Positions 43,354 through 52,507 of a stretch of DNA of 64,000 nucleotides are shown here, piece after piece; position 1 is the stretch's first letter; each line of letters begins with the position of its first letter. The notes beneath the pieces are model-generated. The model saw only the letters and a program-made list of their open reading frames with translations, was not told the DNA's origin and did no database searches. The DNA is from an uncultured Lachnospiraceae bacterium. Lineage in GTDB: Bacteria > Bacillota > Clostridia > Lachnospirales > Lachnospiraceae. The position numbers and the translations under genes are program-made. The DNA is taken from positions 1-64,000 of the forward strand of contig CAJUDZ010000013.1 of the NCBI GenBank assembly GCA_910584965.1, written 5' to 3'.

Positions 43354-44025
43354 ATGACTTTCAACGACATTTTTAAATCAGGCTTTCTTGAAAACATTAC
43401 CGGAGTCAGCATTTTTGACACCTTCACAGCATTGGCACTTGCCCTCTGTCTCGGTCTGTTTATCTTTTTCGTATATAAAAGAACCTTCTCCGGCGTTATG
43501 TATTCTTCCGGTTTTGCCGTTACGCTGGTCGCTCTGACAATGATTACGACACTTGTTATTCTGGCCGTTACATCCAACGTCGTTCTTTCCCTCGGCATGG
43601 TCGGCGCTCTCTCCATTGTTCGTTTTCGTACCGCCGTCAAAGAGCCTCTGGATATCACCTTTCTTTTCTGGTCGATAGCCGTCGGCATTGTTCTGGCTGC
43701 AGGTCTATTGACTTTGGCCGTTATTGGAAGCCTGTTTATCGGTATTTTCCTTCTCGTCTTCGTCAACCGGAAGACCCATGTGAATCCTTATATTATTGTC
43801 CTCGAATGTACGGATCATGAAAGCGAACAAAGAGCCCTTTCTTTTTTGAAAACACAGGTAAAACGTGTTGCCGTAAAAAGCAAAACTGCCAGAAAAGACG
43901 CCGTGGAACTGAACCTCGATATCAGAATGAAAGACGATAATACAGACTTTATCAACAAACTTTCTGAAATAAACGGTATCAACAGCGCTATATTGGTCAG
44001 CTATAATGGCGACTACATGGGATAG
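43354..44025 (+). CDS. DUF4956 membrane protein
   Basis: About 223 residues with four hydrophobic helices (about 15-130), including the conserved SLGMVGALSIVRFRTAVKEPLD, and a C-terminal soluble domain of roughly 80 residues. This family usually lies next to VTC-domain genes, as here, and may be the channel or partner through which the polymer passes; that is inference. ATG 43354 follows AGGAG, while the upstream in-frame ATG at 43333 lacks a binding site. Confidence 0.85.
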   Translation: MTFNDIFKSGFLENITGVSIFDTFTALALALCLGLFIFFVYKRTFSGVMYSSGFAVTLVALTMITTLVILAVTSNVVLSLGMVGALSIVRFRTAVKEPLDITFLFWSIAVGIVLAAGLLTLAVIGSLFIGIFLLVFVNRKTHVNPYIIVLECTDHESEQRALSFLKTQVKRVAVKSKTARKDAVELNLDIRMKDDNTDFINKLSEINGINSAILVSYNGDYMG

Positions 44026-44034
44026 GAGGATGCC

Positions 44035-45669
44035 ATGTCAACAAACAGACAGATAGACAAAATCTGCATTGCTGCCTTTGGACTCGCTCTGTTTATTACC
44101 TTTCTTTTTTTTCAGATTAAGAAAACAGATGTACAGGCAGCCAGCGCTCCCATAGGTTATGAAGCAAAAATTTTTGATACTTCAACCGTACATACGATTG
44201 ATATCATTATGGAAGACTGGGATACTTTTCTGGAAAACTGTACGGATGAAAAATATGTGGACTGCACGGTGATCATTGATGGAGATACATTCAGAAATGT
44301 CGCAATCCGGGCAAAAGGCAATACTTCCCTCTCCTCGGTTGCCAGCTACGGAAATAACCGATACAGTTTTAAAATAGAATTTGATCACTATGATAATGCC
44401 AATACTTATTATGGACTGGATAAGATTTGCCTGAATAACATTATTCAGGACAATACTTATATGAAAGATTATCTCACTTATCAGCTCATGCTCTCCTATG
44501 ATGTAAACGCACCTTTGTGCAGTTATACTTATATCACGGTAAATGGTGAAGATTGGGGATTGTATCTTGCGGTCGAAGCCGTTGAAGAAGCTTTCTTACA
44601 GCGAAATTACGGCTATGATTACGGAAACCTGTATAAACCGGACAGTGTGACGATGGGCGGCGGACGCGGAAACGGAAAGGGTTTTGATCAGAAAGACTTC
44701 GATCTCTCAGAAGATTTTATGCCCCGGGATATCCCTGACCTTCCCGGAGAATTTCCACAAGTTTCTCCAAACGGACGGTCTCCTCAGGCAGCGGATGATC
44801 CCGGTGATAAAATCCCCTCTGATTCTGCCAAAAATCCACCTGTAGAACGAAACGGTGCGAAATTGCGCGACTGGAACGGCATAATGGGCAATGATGATGT
44901 ATCCCTCATCTATACGGACGATGATTACGACAATTATTCCAACATCTTTGAAAATGCTAAAACAGACATTACAAACAGAGACAAGGACCGGTTAATCGGC
45001 TCTCTGAAGCAGCTGAATAATGTCGAAAATCTCGATGAGGTGATTGATATTGACGCTGTTATCCGTTATTTTGTCGTCCATAATTTTGTCCTGAATTTTG
45101 ACAGTTACACCGGCGCAATGATTCATAATTATTACTTATATGAAAAAGACGGACAGCTCTCTATGCTTCCATGGGATTATAATCTTGCCTTTGGCGGATT
45201 CATGTCAGAAACCAACGCCACAGAGCTTATTAATTATCCCATTGATACCCCGGTTTCCAGCGGTACTATGGACTCCCGACCGATGTTGGCATGGATATTT
45301 AAAAACGAAGCATATACAGAACAATATCATCAATATTTTTCCGAATTTATTACCGAATATTTCGACAGCGGCTATTTTGCCAACATGATCGATACTTTAT
45401 CGGAAATGATTTCTCCTTATGTGGAAAAAGATCCGACAAAATTCTGTACATACGAAGAATTTCAGAAGGGAGCTGCTACTTTGAAAGAGTTCTGCCTGTT
45501 GCGCGCCCAGAGTATACGAGCTCAGTTAAATGGATCTATTTCCTCTACAAAGGAAGGACAGGAACAGGATAATTCTTCTTTTATTAACGGAAATCACCTT
45601 AATATTTCCGATATGGGAAGTATGGAAAATCCATCCTCCTCTTATTTTTCCCAAAGGCGCATCTTTTAA
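44035..45669 (+). CDS. CotH-family kinase-like surface protein
   Basis: 544 residues: one N-terminal helix or signal anchor (about 10-28), then a CotH domain with RAKGNTS, RYSFKIEFD, YTYITVNGEDWGLYLAVE and the catalytic-type LPWDYNLAFGG (about 380-390). A Pro/Asp-rich insertion (about 210-285) interrupts the fold. CotH proteins are atypical kinases; B. subtilis CotH phosphorylates spore-coat proteins. Here it is coupled to polyphosphate-type genes (9 bases after DUF4956), so it may act on envelope proteins. AGGAGG precedes the ATG. Confidence 0.88.
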   Translation: MSTNRQIDKICIAAFGLALFITFLFFQIKKTDVQAASAPIGYEAKIFDTSTVHTIDIIMEDWDTFLENCTDEKYVDCTVIIDGDTFRNVAIRAKGNTSLSSVASYGNNRYSFKIEFDHYDNANTYYGLDKICLNNIIQDNTYMKDYLTYQLMLSYDVNAPLCSYTYITVNGEDWGLYLAVEAVEEAFLQRNYGYDYGNLYKPDSVTMGGGRGNGKGFDQKDFDLSEDFMPRDIPDLPGEFPQVSPNGRSPQAADDPGDKIPSDSAKNPPVERNGAKLRDWNGIMGNDDVSLIYTDDDYDNYSNIFENAKTDITNRDKDRLIGSLKQLNNVENLDEVIDIDAVIRYFVVHNFVLNFDSYTGAMIHNYYLYEKDGQLSMLPWDYNLAFGGFMSETNATELINYPIDTPVSSGTMDSRPMLAWIFKNEAYTEQYHQYFSEFITEYFDSGYFANMIDTLSEMISPYVEKDPTKFCTYEEFQKGAATLKEFCLLRAQSIRAQLNGSISSTKEGQEQDNSSFINGNHLNISDMGSMENPSSSYFSQRRIF

Positions 45670-45686
45670 CAATGCGCCTTTTCCTC

Positions 45687-46988
45687 TTAATAAATCAAAA
45701 TTTTATCCCCGCAGGTCATGGCCTCCCTGATTTTTTCTATATCATAATCCGGCGCAAAGTTTTCCACAGTCCGACATATGTTTTCAATCACAGAATATTC
45801 TTCCTCCAGTTCTTCTGATATTTCACCGATTGTCTTCTTTCTTTTCAGCTTTTTGCAGACCATTTTAAGCAATAAAAGTCGTTCTCCTTCTTTTTGACCT
45901 GTCTGAAATCCCTCTGCGAGTCCTTCTTTATGTCCTTCGGCATGTCCTTCCTTATGTCCTTCGGCACGTCCTTCTGCATGTCCTTCGGCACGTCCCTCTG
46001 CATGTCCTTCGGCACGTCCCTCTGCATGTCCTTCGGCACGTCCCTCCTCATGTCCTTTCGCATGTCCTTCTGCATGTCCTTCGGCCCAGCCTTCTGCTTT
46101 CGCTTTTTCCCTCGCCGCCGGTAAATCAAAACCTTTAAAGTTTTCAAACAATTCACCCATTCTTCTCTCCTTCACCTGTCCGACAAACGCTTCTGCTTCT
46201 TCCTCGGAAACCTTAAAATGCCTTAACATAACTTTGATGACTCTTTCCAGAATATCCAATACTTCTTTTGTCGAACGCTCCGACAAATCTCTTAAATAAT
46301 CTTTTGGCAGATTCAGTTCCCGAAATTCCTCCGCTTCCTGTATCCGGTTTATCAGCATCACAAGAGACAGCTCATCCTTTTTCCCGATTAATTCTTCTAC
46401 GCTATATGAGTTTAACTGAATCAGCTTATAAAAGAATCCGGGCGTAAATGGTTCGAAGGCTTTATGGAACATAATTCTGTCCTTAAAATTCCCGGATGCA
46501 GTCCAGTTTGCTTTCCCTTCGTAATATACGACAGGTAAAATCGGGGGATACTGAAATCCTTTTGTCTTGCTGATTCCCTTATGCTGCCTTTCCATTTCCT
46601 TTTCATAGTCTTCCCATATATAGACCATATACCTAAGTAACTGCATACTTATATTGTAATCAACTTTGGTCTTATGTTCAATAAGAGAGATAAAATAAAA
46701 AGAGTTTTTTTCGGTTATCTTTACCCGCTTTACCGTATCCGAATTTCTTTCCTCGGTAAACATCGGTATATAACGCTCTGATACATCTTCAATATCCTCG
46801 GCACGGACGTTTTTTAAAATCGGCATATTCATATAATTTCTCAAAAACTGAGAACATAATTCTGCGTTTCCGAATATGAGTTTACTACTGCTGTCATGCA
46901 CTTTACTATTCTGTATCCGTTCCGGTATTTTTTCTTCCTTCACCTGTTCCTGCCGTTTTTTCTGTACATGTTTCTTTTGTCTGCTCAT
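45687..46988 (-). CDS. Rpn-family (PD-(D/E)xK) recombination-promoting nuclease/transposase-like protein
   Basis: About 433 residues. The N-terminal half fits the Rpn/YhgA-like nuclease family: SSKLIFGNAELCSQFLRNYM, then SLIEHKTKVDYNISMQLLRYM with the E-x-K active-site core, and PVVYYEG. A long Gly/His/Arg tetrapeptide repeat (EGHAEGRA...) follows at DNA 45912-46096, then a helical C-terminus. ATG 46988 follows AGAGG. Rpn proteins are found in many genomes in variable copy number and cut DNA; the cellular role is unsettled. Confidence 0.8.
   Translation of the reverse strand: MSRQKKHVQKKRQEQVKEEKIPERIQNSKVHDSSSKLIFGNAELCSQFLRNYMNMPILKNVRAEDIEDVSERYIPMFTEERNSDTVKRVKITEKNSFYFISLIEHKTKVDYNISMQLLRYMVYIWEDYEKEMERQHKGISKTKGFQYPPILPVVYYEGKANWTASGNFKDRIMFHKAFEPFTPGFFYKLIQLNSYSVEELIGKKDELSLVMLINRIQEAEEFRELNLPKDYLRDLSERSTKEVLDILERVIKVMLRHFKVSEEEAEAFVGQVKERRMGELFENFKGFDLPAAREKAKAEGWAEGHAEGHAKGHEEGRAEGHAEGRAEGHAEGRAEGHAEGRAEGHKEGHAEGHKEGLAEGFQTGQKEGERLLLLKMVCKKLKRKKTIGEISEELEEEYSVIENICRTVENFAPDYDIEKIREAMTCGDKILIY
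45912..46096 (-). repeat. 12/24-base tandem repeat within the Rpn gene
   Basis: Units alternating catgtccttcgg and cacgtccctctg (plus strand) repeat about 15 times and encode EGHA/EGRA tetrapeptides. Since the unit is a multiple of three, gain or loss keeps the frame. It is inside a gene and has no spacers, so it is not CRISPR. Confidence 0.85.
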
Positions 46989-47346
46989 TTTACCTCTTTT
47001 CCGGAACATAGTGACCGGAAATTTCCGACATAAATTTTGACAGGAAAAACACTTTTCCTGAAAATAAGCAAAATTTGACTGCTGGAAATCAGAATTTTCC
47101 GATGATTATTTTCCATTCTTTTTTTGGGTTTTCCATCATACCAGACGGTACGACTGTTATTCCTGACGGAATATAAGACTCACACAGACTTATGTGCGAT
47201 AAGATTATTATATAGAAATACATAAAGATATGCAAGCTTTATTATGCCCTTATTCACTGAGTCTCTTATTCACTGAGTGCCTGCAAGTCAGGTTCTGCAA
47301 TCAGCAAGGAGACACGCATCCTTGCTGACTGAAAAGAACAGCATAC
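46989..47346. other. Gene-free interval with two hairpins and a duplicated short element
   Basis: No supported gene in 358 bases. It holds a hairpin CAGGAAAA-ACAC-TTTTCCTG (47041-47060), two tandem copies of the 15-base dispersed element in reverse orientation (47247-47261 and 47263-47277) and a 10-bp hairpin TCAGCAAGGA / TCCTTGCTGA (47301-47328) just after the TetR stop. Confidence 0.6.
47247..47277 (-). repeat. Tandem copies of the dispersed element
   Basis: CCCTTATTCACTGAG and CTCTTATTCACTGAG are 16 bases apart. In reverse complement, CTCAGTGAATAAGGG matches the sequence in the terminator loop at 6557-6573. Confidence 0.6.
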
Positions 47347-47976
47347 TTATAAAAGATCTATCTCGTCCGCTTCTTTACATATTCCTTTACAGACCAGCGC
47401 GCGCAGAGTCTCTCTTTCCACTGTACGGTTTTGACTGTACCTGGCCTCGTTTAACAGCATGCCGTAACCAAAAATTCTGGAATAAATACTCATCACCAGA
47501 TAATCCCGTTTTTCTTCGGAAAAGGATTCCGGGTCTTTGCACACATCCTGTAATATCTGTTTTACAACGCTTACTATCGGCATTTCTCCAAACAGCCGCT
47601 GCTGCTCCACCACTTCCCGGAACCGGCTGCTTGTAACGGAATTACCGGAAATCAGATGAATCAGTCGAAAAACACAGTTTGCATCCGGAACACACCTTTC
47701 CATTGTAAGAAGAACATAGTTTATTTTATCGTAAAGATTCTTTTCTTTCCGCGTTCCTTCATAAATTTTCCTGCAGAATACTTCTACATTATAGCAAATT
47801 GCCCTGCCGATCATTTCTTCTTTATCGGAAAAATATTCATAGGCAGTACCTTTTCCGATGCCTGCTTTTCTGGTAATTTCCGATACCGTAAGGCTGTTTA
47901 TGTCCGCACCTTCTTCCAAAAGCGCAAATACGGCCTGATAAATTGCTCTGACTTTGGGTAGATTTTCTTTATTCAT
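47347..47976 (-). CDS. TetR-family repressor
   Basis: 209 residues with a TetR helix-turn-helix (INSLTVSEITRKAGIGKGTAYEYFSDKEEMI) and a helical ligand domain. Its gene starts 8 bases inside the end of the RND pump gene, so both are in one operon with the pump first. It probably binds the palindrome at 52210-52221 and is released by a pump substrate. Confidence 0.9.
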   Translation of the reverse strand: MNKENLPKVRAIYQAVFALLEEGADINSLTVSEITRKAGIGKGTAYEYFSDKEEMIGRAICYNVEVFCRKIYEGTRKEKNLYDKINYVLLTMERCVPDANCVFRLIHLISGNSVTSSRFREVVEQQRLFGEMPIVSVVKQILQDVCKDPESFSEEKRDYLVMSIYSRIFGYGMLLNEARYSQNRTVERETLRALVCKGICKEADEIDLL

Positions 47977-50900
47977 TTACTTTTCCATTCTCCAATAACA
48001 ACAGTCTTTCTGCGTCTTTGCTGCCTTTTCTTCCCTTACGCGTAAAAATATCGTAAACACAGGGAATAACAATGAGTGTCAGCAATGTTCCATAAATCAG
48101 TCCGCCTATTGTGACGACGGACATGGGCTTTGACATATCCGCCCCCATATCGTCGCTGAAAGCCATCGTGCTCAGGGCCAGTATTGTTGTTAAAGCCGTC
48201 ATCATAACCGGGCGGAGCCTTGTTTTACCGGCAGTAATAATGGCTTCCCTCTTATCCATGCCGTCGTCGCGCAGCTGGTTGATATAATCCACCAGAACAA
48301 TCCCGTTATTTACAATTATGCCCGATAACATAACGAAGCCGATCAGCGCGATAACGCTCACCTCGCTTCCGCTGATTACGAGTCCCATAAAGCCTCCCGT
48401 AAAGGCAAGCGGAATGGTAAACATGATAATAAAAGGCAAAAGCAGGGACTGAAACTGTGCTACCATGATCAGATACATGAAAATCAACGCAAGCAGCAGC
48501 ATCAGGTACACCTGTTCCATCGCATCGGTTATTGTTTCGTTTTCACCGCTCATCGTAAAGCTGTAACCGGCCGGCATTTCATAATTTGACAGCGCCTTCT
48601 CCACATCTTCGGCAACAAAACCTATATTATAACCTTCCGCAATGGACGCCGTTACGCCGATATATCTGCTCTGTTCGACCCTGTTGACCGACTTGGGTGC
48701 CTGTGTGCTTTCAAATACGGCAATTTCTGAAAGCCTGATCTTTTCTTTTGTACCGTCCTGTTTGTTTCTTTCAATTTCCAGATTTTTGATCAGATCTCTG
48801 GTCAATTCCAGATCTTTTGCATTTTTGACATATACATCGTACTCTTCTATCTCTGTTTCCAGCGTCGTCGCGCTTGCGGCATCCGCCAGTTTTGCCTGCA
48901 TCTGTTGGAAAACCTGTGCAACCGTAAGTCCATATTCAATCGCTTTATCTCTGTCGATCATAATCCGAAGTTCGCCCGTGGATTCCTCCAGCCCGTCGGA
49001 AACATCCACTGTTCCTTCCACGCTGTCCACGATCGCGGCGACGTCTTTGGCAATGCTTTGCAGCGTATCCAGCTCACGTCCCTTGATCTGGACGGTAATG
49101 CCGCTTCCGCCAAGCGCGCTCATATCCATCGTAGACGTCTCTATGGCCGCCTCGGCATGGGCCTCTTCCAGAATATCCGCTATATTTTCCTGGATATCCT
49201 TTGCAATTTCCTGATTATCCCTTTCTTTATCTTCCCGCAGCGCGATATATAACGATGTGGAATTGTCCGCGGAGTTTCCTCCCCCCGTCAGCATGCCCAT
49301 GTTGGAAGTGCTCGCCATGGCGCCGACATCTTCCACCTCATCCATTTCCATCAGTTTTTCCACCACTTTATCCGTTACTTCCGCCGTTTCGGTAAGCGGC
49401 GTATCTTTTGGCAGCGTCAGCGTCATGCTGATCTGGGTACTGTCCATATCCGGCATAAAAGCGGTTCCTTTTGCAAAAGATGCTTTTATACTGACAAGCA
49501 GGAGCGCAAACACCAGCAACAGCACAATCGGTTTAAACCGCAAAGACAGAGACAGCGTTTTTTCATATACCCTGATCAGACCTCCGAAGAATCTGCCTTC
49601 TTTCTGTTCTTTTGTTTTTGACAACACACCCGCTGCCATAGCAGGCACTACGGTCATCGCAATAAGCAGGCTGGCAAAAAGGGAATAGGCAATCGTAAGT
49701 CCCATATCGACAAAAAGCTGTCTCGTAATGCCCTCTGTAAATACGATCGGAAGAAAAACACAGACCGTCGTAAGGGTAGAAGCCACAATCGCTCCGGCCA
49801 CCTCTCCCGCACCTTTTACGGCCGCTTCTTTCGCCGAACATCCTCCGCTTCGCAGCCTGAAAATATTTTCGATCACGACGATGGAGTTATCCACCAGCAT
49901 GCCCACGCCAAGCGCAAGACCCGACAGGGAAATAACGTTTAATGTTATGCCGCTGAAATACATGCACACGATCGCCGTAATCAGACTGATCGGTATCGAA
50001 CAGGCCACCACCGCCGTGGGCCTCCAGTCTTTCAGAAACAATATCAGGATTAAAATTGCAAGAACCGCTCCAAACAGCACATTGTTTATAATGGAATCCA
50101 TAATAAAATCAATATAGATTCCCTGGTCCATCAGTGTAATCAGAATTAAATCTTCATTTTCCGCTTTTAACTGTTCGAATTTTTCCAGGATTTTATCGGA
50201 AACATCCCCCGTAGAATAACCTGTCTGTTTCTGAATCGTCACCATAATGCCGGGCGCGCCGTTTACATTGGCATAGATATCATCGGCGTTATCCGTCATG
50301 AATACATCCGCCACATCTTCGAGCGTAATGACATCCACGCCCTCCATTTCCGGATTGAGAAGCGGCATCTTCTTCAATGCTTCGATGTCCTCCGGTTTAT
50401 CTCCAACCCGGACCAAATAATCGATTCCGTCCTCCGTAACATAACCGGCCGGCATGGAAAAGTTCTGCGCCGCCAGCAGCGATTTTACCGTATCTACCGT
50501 AAGAATGCCGTTCATATCCGCCTTCTCATAGGCATTTTCCCTGGCCTCTTCCAGATCTTTTTCCCCGTCGAGAATCTGCTGCAGCGCATCGGAAAGCTGT
50601 TCGGATGTTTCGTTCAGCTGTTCTTCACCTTCTTTCAGCTGTTCTAGCGCGGAATCAAGCTGTTCCTGACCGGCTTCCAACTGCTCCTCGCCAACTTCAA
50701 GCTGTTTTTCACTGGCTTCCAGCTGCGATTCGGCCGTCGAAATCTGAAGTTCTCCGATGCTGATAACGGTCTGGGCATTGGCAAACTCAACGGCTGCCGT
50801 TAAATTACCCTGATACAGCTCGACAAGCGCGCTGTCCAGCTTCTCGATATTTTCCTCGATGGTGGGGAGCTGAGCCTCCAGCGCAGCAATCATTGTCTCC

Positions 50901-52189
50901 TGCATCGTGACCGTTCCGGCCAGTTCTTCTCTCTGCGCCTTCATCGTTTCTATGCCGGCTTCCCCGCCCATTGCCTCAATAGCAGAACTCAGCGTCGCTT
51001 TCATCGCTTCAATCTGCACTCTGATATCATCATCGCTCATAATGCTGATATCCACCGACAGAAGCTGAGACAAAATCATTTTCTGTTCGTCGGAAAGGGA
51101 CCCGCCATCCGCCAACGACAGGCTGTCGATCATATTCAGCGTTGATACCGCGCTTTCATACTGAGCCACTACTTCATCAATCTGGGAAATACCGGACTGC
51201 GCCGCTTCTTTAGCCCCCTGAGCCGTCGCAATTTCCATTGTCAGATGTGTCTTTGCCGCCTCCAGATCCGCTTTGGCCGTTATGATTTCTGTCTCGGCTT
51301 CCGCCAGCTTTTCGGTCATCTCGCTTTTCTTACTGTCGAGTTCATTCTTTCCCTCTTCCAGTTTCGTCTTATTTTCGGCAATTTCTGCTTTCCCGTCGGC
51401 AAGTTTCTGCTTATTCTCTTCCAGTTCCACACGGCTGTCTTCGAGTTCCTGCTGGGAATCCGCAATCTCCTGTCTGCTGTCCGCAAGTTCCGTTCTCGCA
51501 TCGGCAAGTTCCGCCTGGCCGTCATAGATCTCCTGTTTTCCGTCCGCAAGTTCCTGTTCCGCATCCTTCATCTCTTCGTCGATCGAAGAAAAAATCTGTT
51601 CGTTAATGACATCTATTTTTTCCTGTCTGATAATGACATTGACGCTTTCTTCAAACAGTCCGGACGCGCTGGCGGATGCTACGCCTTCGATGCTTTCCAG
51701 TTCCGGAATCACCATATTCTGCGTCATCTCACTGACCTGTGCGTCGGTCATTTCCGTATTTCCGACAGCTGCAATCATAATCGGGAGCATATCCGGATTC
51801 AGTTTCATGATAATCGGACTTCCGATATCATCGCTCCAATAGCTTTTGATCTGGTCCAGATTTTCCCGAATCTCCAGCGAAACCGCATTCATATCCGCTG
51901 ACTGCGCAAATTCCAGAATGACCATCGAATAGTTCTCGCTGGAAACCGAACTGATTCCTTCTATGTTACTGACCGTCGCCATAGAAGCCTCGACCGGCTG
52001 CGTCACAACCATCTCCACCGTTTCCGGACTGGCTCCCGGATAAGTCGTCATGACGATGACATAGGGCAGGCTGATGCTTGGCAGCAAATCCGTAGACATT
52101 CTTGTAAAAGAAACAACACCCAGAACTACCGCCAGAATTACCGCCACCAGAACGGTATAAGGTTTTTTGACACTGAATTTTCCCAACAT
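47969..52189 (-). CDS. RND-family (HAE1-like) efflux pump with a long coiled-coil insertion
   Basis: 1406 residues, compared with about 1050 for AcrB. N-terminal helix, porter domains, two sets of membrane helices (for example LFGAVLAILILILFLKDWRP; LLALIFMYLIMVAQFQSLLLPF) and the intramembrane Asp in GLALGVGMLVDNSIVVIEN mark it as RND. Residues about 210-560 are an insertion of heptad repeats rich in ELADG/L-x-E units (DNA about 50510-51560). Gram-positive RND pumps often carry such insertions; it may reach across the wall and replace an adaptor protein. No adaptor or outer-membrane gene is adjacent. Confidence 0.9.
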   Translation of the reverse strand: MLGKFSVKKPYTVLVAVILAVVLGVVSFTRMSTDLLPSISLPYVIVMTTYPGASPETVEMVVTQPVEASMATVSNIEGISSVSSENYSMVILEFAQSADMNAVSLEIRENLDQIKSYWSDDIGSPIIMKLNPDMLPIMIAAVGNTEMTDAQVSEMTQNMVIPELESIEGVASASASGLFEESVNVIIRQEKIDVINEQIFSSIDEEMKDAEQELADGKQEIYDGQAELADARTELADSRQEIADSQQELEDSRVELEENKQKLADGKAEIAENKTKLEEGKNELDSKKSEMTEKLAEAETEIITAKADLEAAKTHLTMEIATAQGAKEAAQSGISQIDEVVAQYESAVSTLNMIDSLSLADGGSLSDEQKMILSQLLSVDISIMSDDDIRVQIEAMKATLSSAIEAMGGEAGIETMKAQREELAGTVTMQETMIAALEAQLPTIEENIEKLDSALVELYQGNLTAAVEFANAQTVISIGELQISTAESQLEASEKQLEVGEEQLEAGQEQLDSALEQLKEGEEQLNETSEQLSDALQQILDGEKDLEEARENAYEKADMNGILTVDTVKSLLAAQNFSMPAGYVTEDGIDYLVRVGDKPEDIEALKKMPLLNPEMEGVDVITLEDVADVFMTDNADDIYANVNGAPGIMVTIQKQTGYSTGDVSDKILEKFEQLKAENEDLILITLMDQGIYIDFIMDSIINNVLFGAVLAILILILFLKDWRPTAVVACSIPISLITAIVCMYFSGITLNVISLSGLALGVGMLVDNSIVVIENIFRLRSGGCSAKEAAVKGAGEVAGAIVASTLTTVCVFLPIVFTEGITRQLFVDMGLTIAYSLFASLLIAMTVVPAMAAGVLSKTKEQKEGRFFGGLIRVYEKTLSLSLRFKPIVLLLVFALLLVSIKASFAKGTAFMPDMDSTQISMTLTLPKDTPLTETAEVTDKVVEKLMEMDEVEDVGAMASTSNMGMLTGGGNSADNSTSLYIALREDKERDNQEIAKDIQENIADILEEAHAEAAIETSTMDMSALGGSGITVQIKGRELDTLQSIAKDVAAIVDSVEGTVDVSDGLEESTGELRIMIDRDKAIEYGLTVAQVFQQMQAKLADAASATTLETEIEEYDVYVKNAKDLELTRDLIKNLEIERNKQDGTKEKIRLSEIAVFESTQAPKSVNRVEQSRYIGVTASIAEGYNIGFVAEDVEKALSNYEMPAGYSFTMSGENETITDAMEQVYLMLLLALIFMYLIMVAQFQSLLLPFIIMFTIPLAFTGGFMGLVISGSEVSVIALIGFVMLSGIIVNNGIVLVDYINQLRDDGMDKREAIITAGKTRLRPVMMTALTTILALSTMAFSDDMGADMSKPMSVVTIGGLIYGTLLTLIVIPCVYDIFTRKGRKGSKDAERLLLLENGKVNE

Positions 52190-52209
52190 ATGTATGCTCC
52201 TTTTTCCGT

Positions 52210-52221
52210 CCGACCGGTCGG
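52210..52221. promoter_or_regulatory. Probable TetR operator before the RND gene
   Basis: The perfect palindrome CCGACCGGTCGG, extended by a further TCGG, lies 20 bases before the RND start codon. Its GACCGGTC core is typical of TetR-family sites. Confidence 0.75.
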
Positions 52222-52242
52222 TCGGTTTTGATATATAAAAAC

Positions 52243-52260
52243 CGCCGCTTAAAAGCGACG
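52243..52260 (-). terminator. Terminator of the Tyr-Leu tRNA unit
   Basis: On the minus strand CGTCGCTT pairs with AAGCGGCG (one wobble) and is followed by GTTTTTATATAT, shortly after the tRNA-Leu 3' end. Confidence 0.7.
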
Positions 52261-52274
52261 ATCTCTCTTCTTAC

Positions 52275-52360
52275 TGCCGGCGACCGGAATCGAACCGGTA
52301 CGGGAGGTTAGTCCCGCAGGATTTTAAGTCCTGTGCGTCTGCCAGTTCCGCCACGCCGGC
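52275..52360 (-). tRNA. tRNA-Leu (anticodon TAA)
   Basis: The acceptor stem GCCGGCG/CGCCGGC is perfect, the anticodon loop CTTAAAA reads TAA (leucine, TTA codon), and a long variable arm (GCGGGACTAACCTCCCGT) marks a class II tRNA. The T-arm is intact (GGTTCGATTCC) and no CCA is encoded. Confidence 0.96.
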
Positions 52361-52366
52361 CTGCAA

Positions 52367-52448
52367 TGGATGGAGGTGGATTCGAACCACCGAAGCAAAA
52401 TGCAGCAGATTTACAGTCTGTCCCCTTTGGCCACTCGGGAATCCATCC
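52367..52448 (-). tRNA. tRNA-Tyr (anticodon GTA)
   Basis: Acceptor stem GGATGGA/TCCATCC, anticodon loop CTGTAAA (GTA), a long class II variable arm and T-loop GGTTCGAATCC. It precedes tRNA-Leu by 6 bases in one transcript. Confidence 0.96.
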
Positions 52449-52478
52449 GTTTATGTGAGATTGCTCTCACAGTTATCA

Positions 52479-52507
52479 TTTATAACATATCACTATTCAA
52501 ATTGCAA
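52479..52507 (-). promoter_or_regulatory. Promoter of the Tyr-Leu tRNA unit
   Basis: Minus strand: TTGCAA (52502-52507), 17 bases, TATAAA (52479-52484). It overlaps the 3' end of the GH13 gene. A hairpin TGTGAG/CTCACA (52454-52471) lies in the short leader. Confidence 0.6.

Noticed and set aside
45912..46096. Possible CRISPR array
   Set aside because: The 12-base units are contiguous, there are no unique spacers, and the tract is an in-frame part of a coding region.
45894..46124. Plus-strand frame rich in Met/Ser/Phe repeats
   Set aside because: It is the antisense reading of the EGHA/EGRA repeat tract of the Rpn gene and has no ribosome-binding site.
46989..47346. Insertion-sequence remnant in the gene-free interval
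   Set aside because: No terminal inverted repeats with target duplication and no transposase fragment could be seen.
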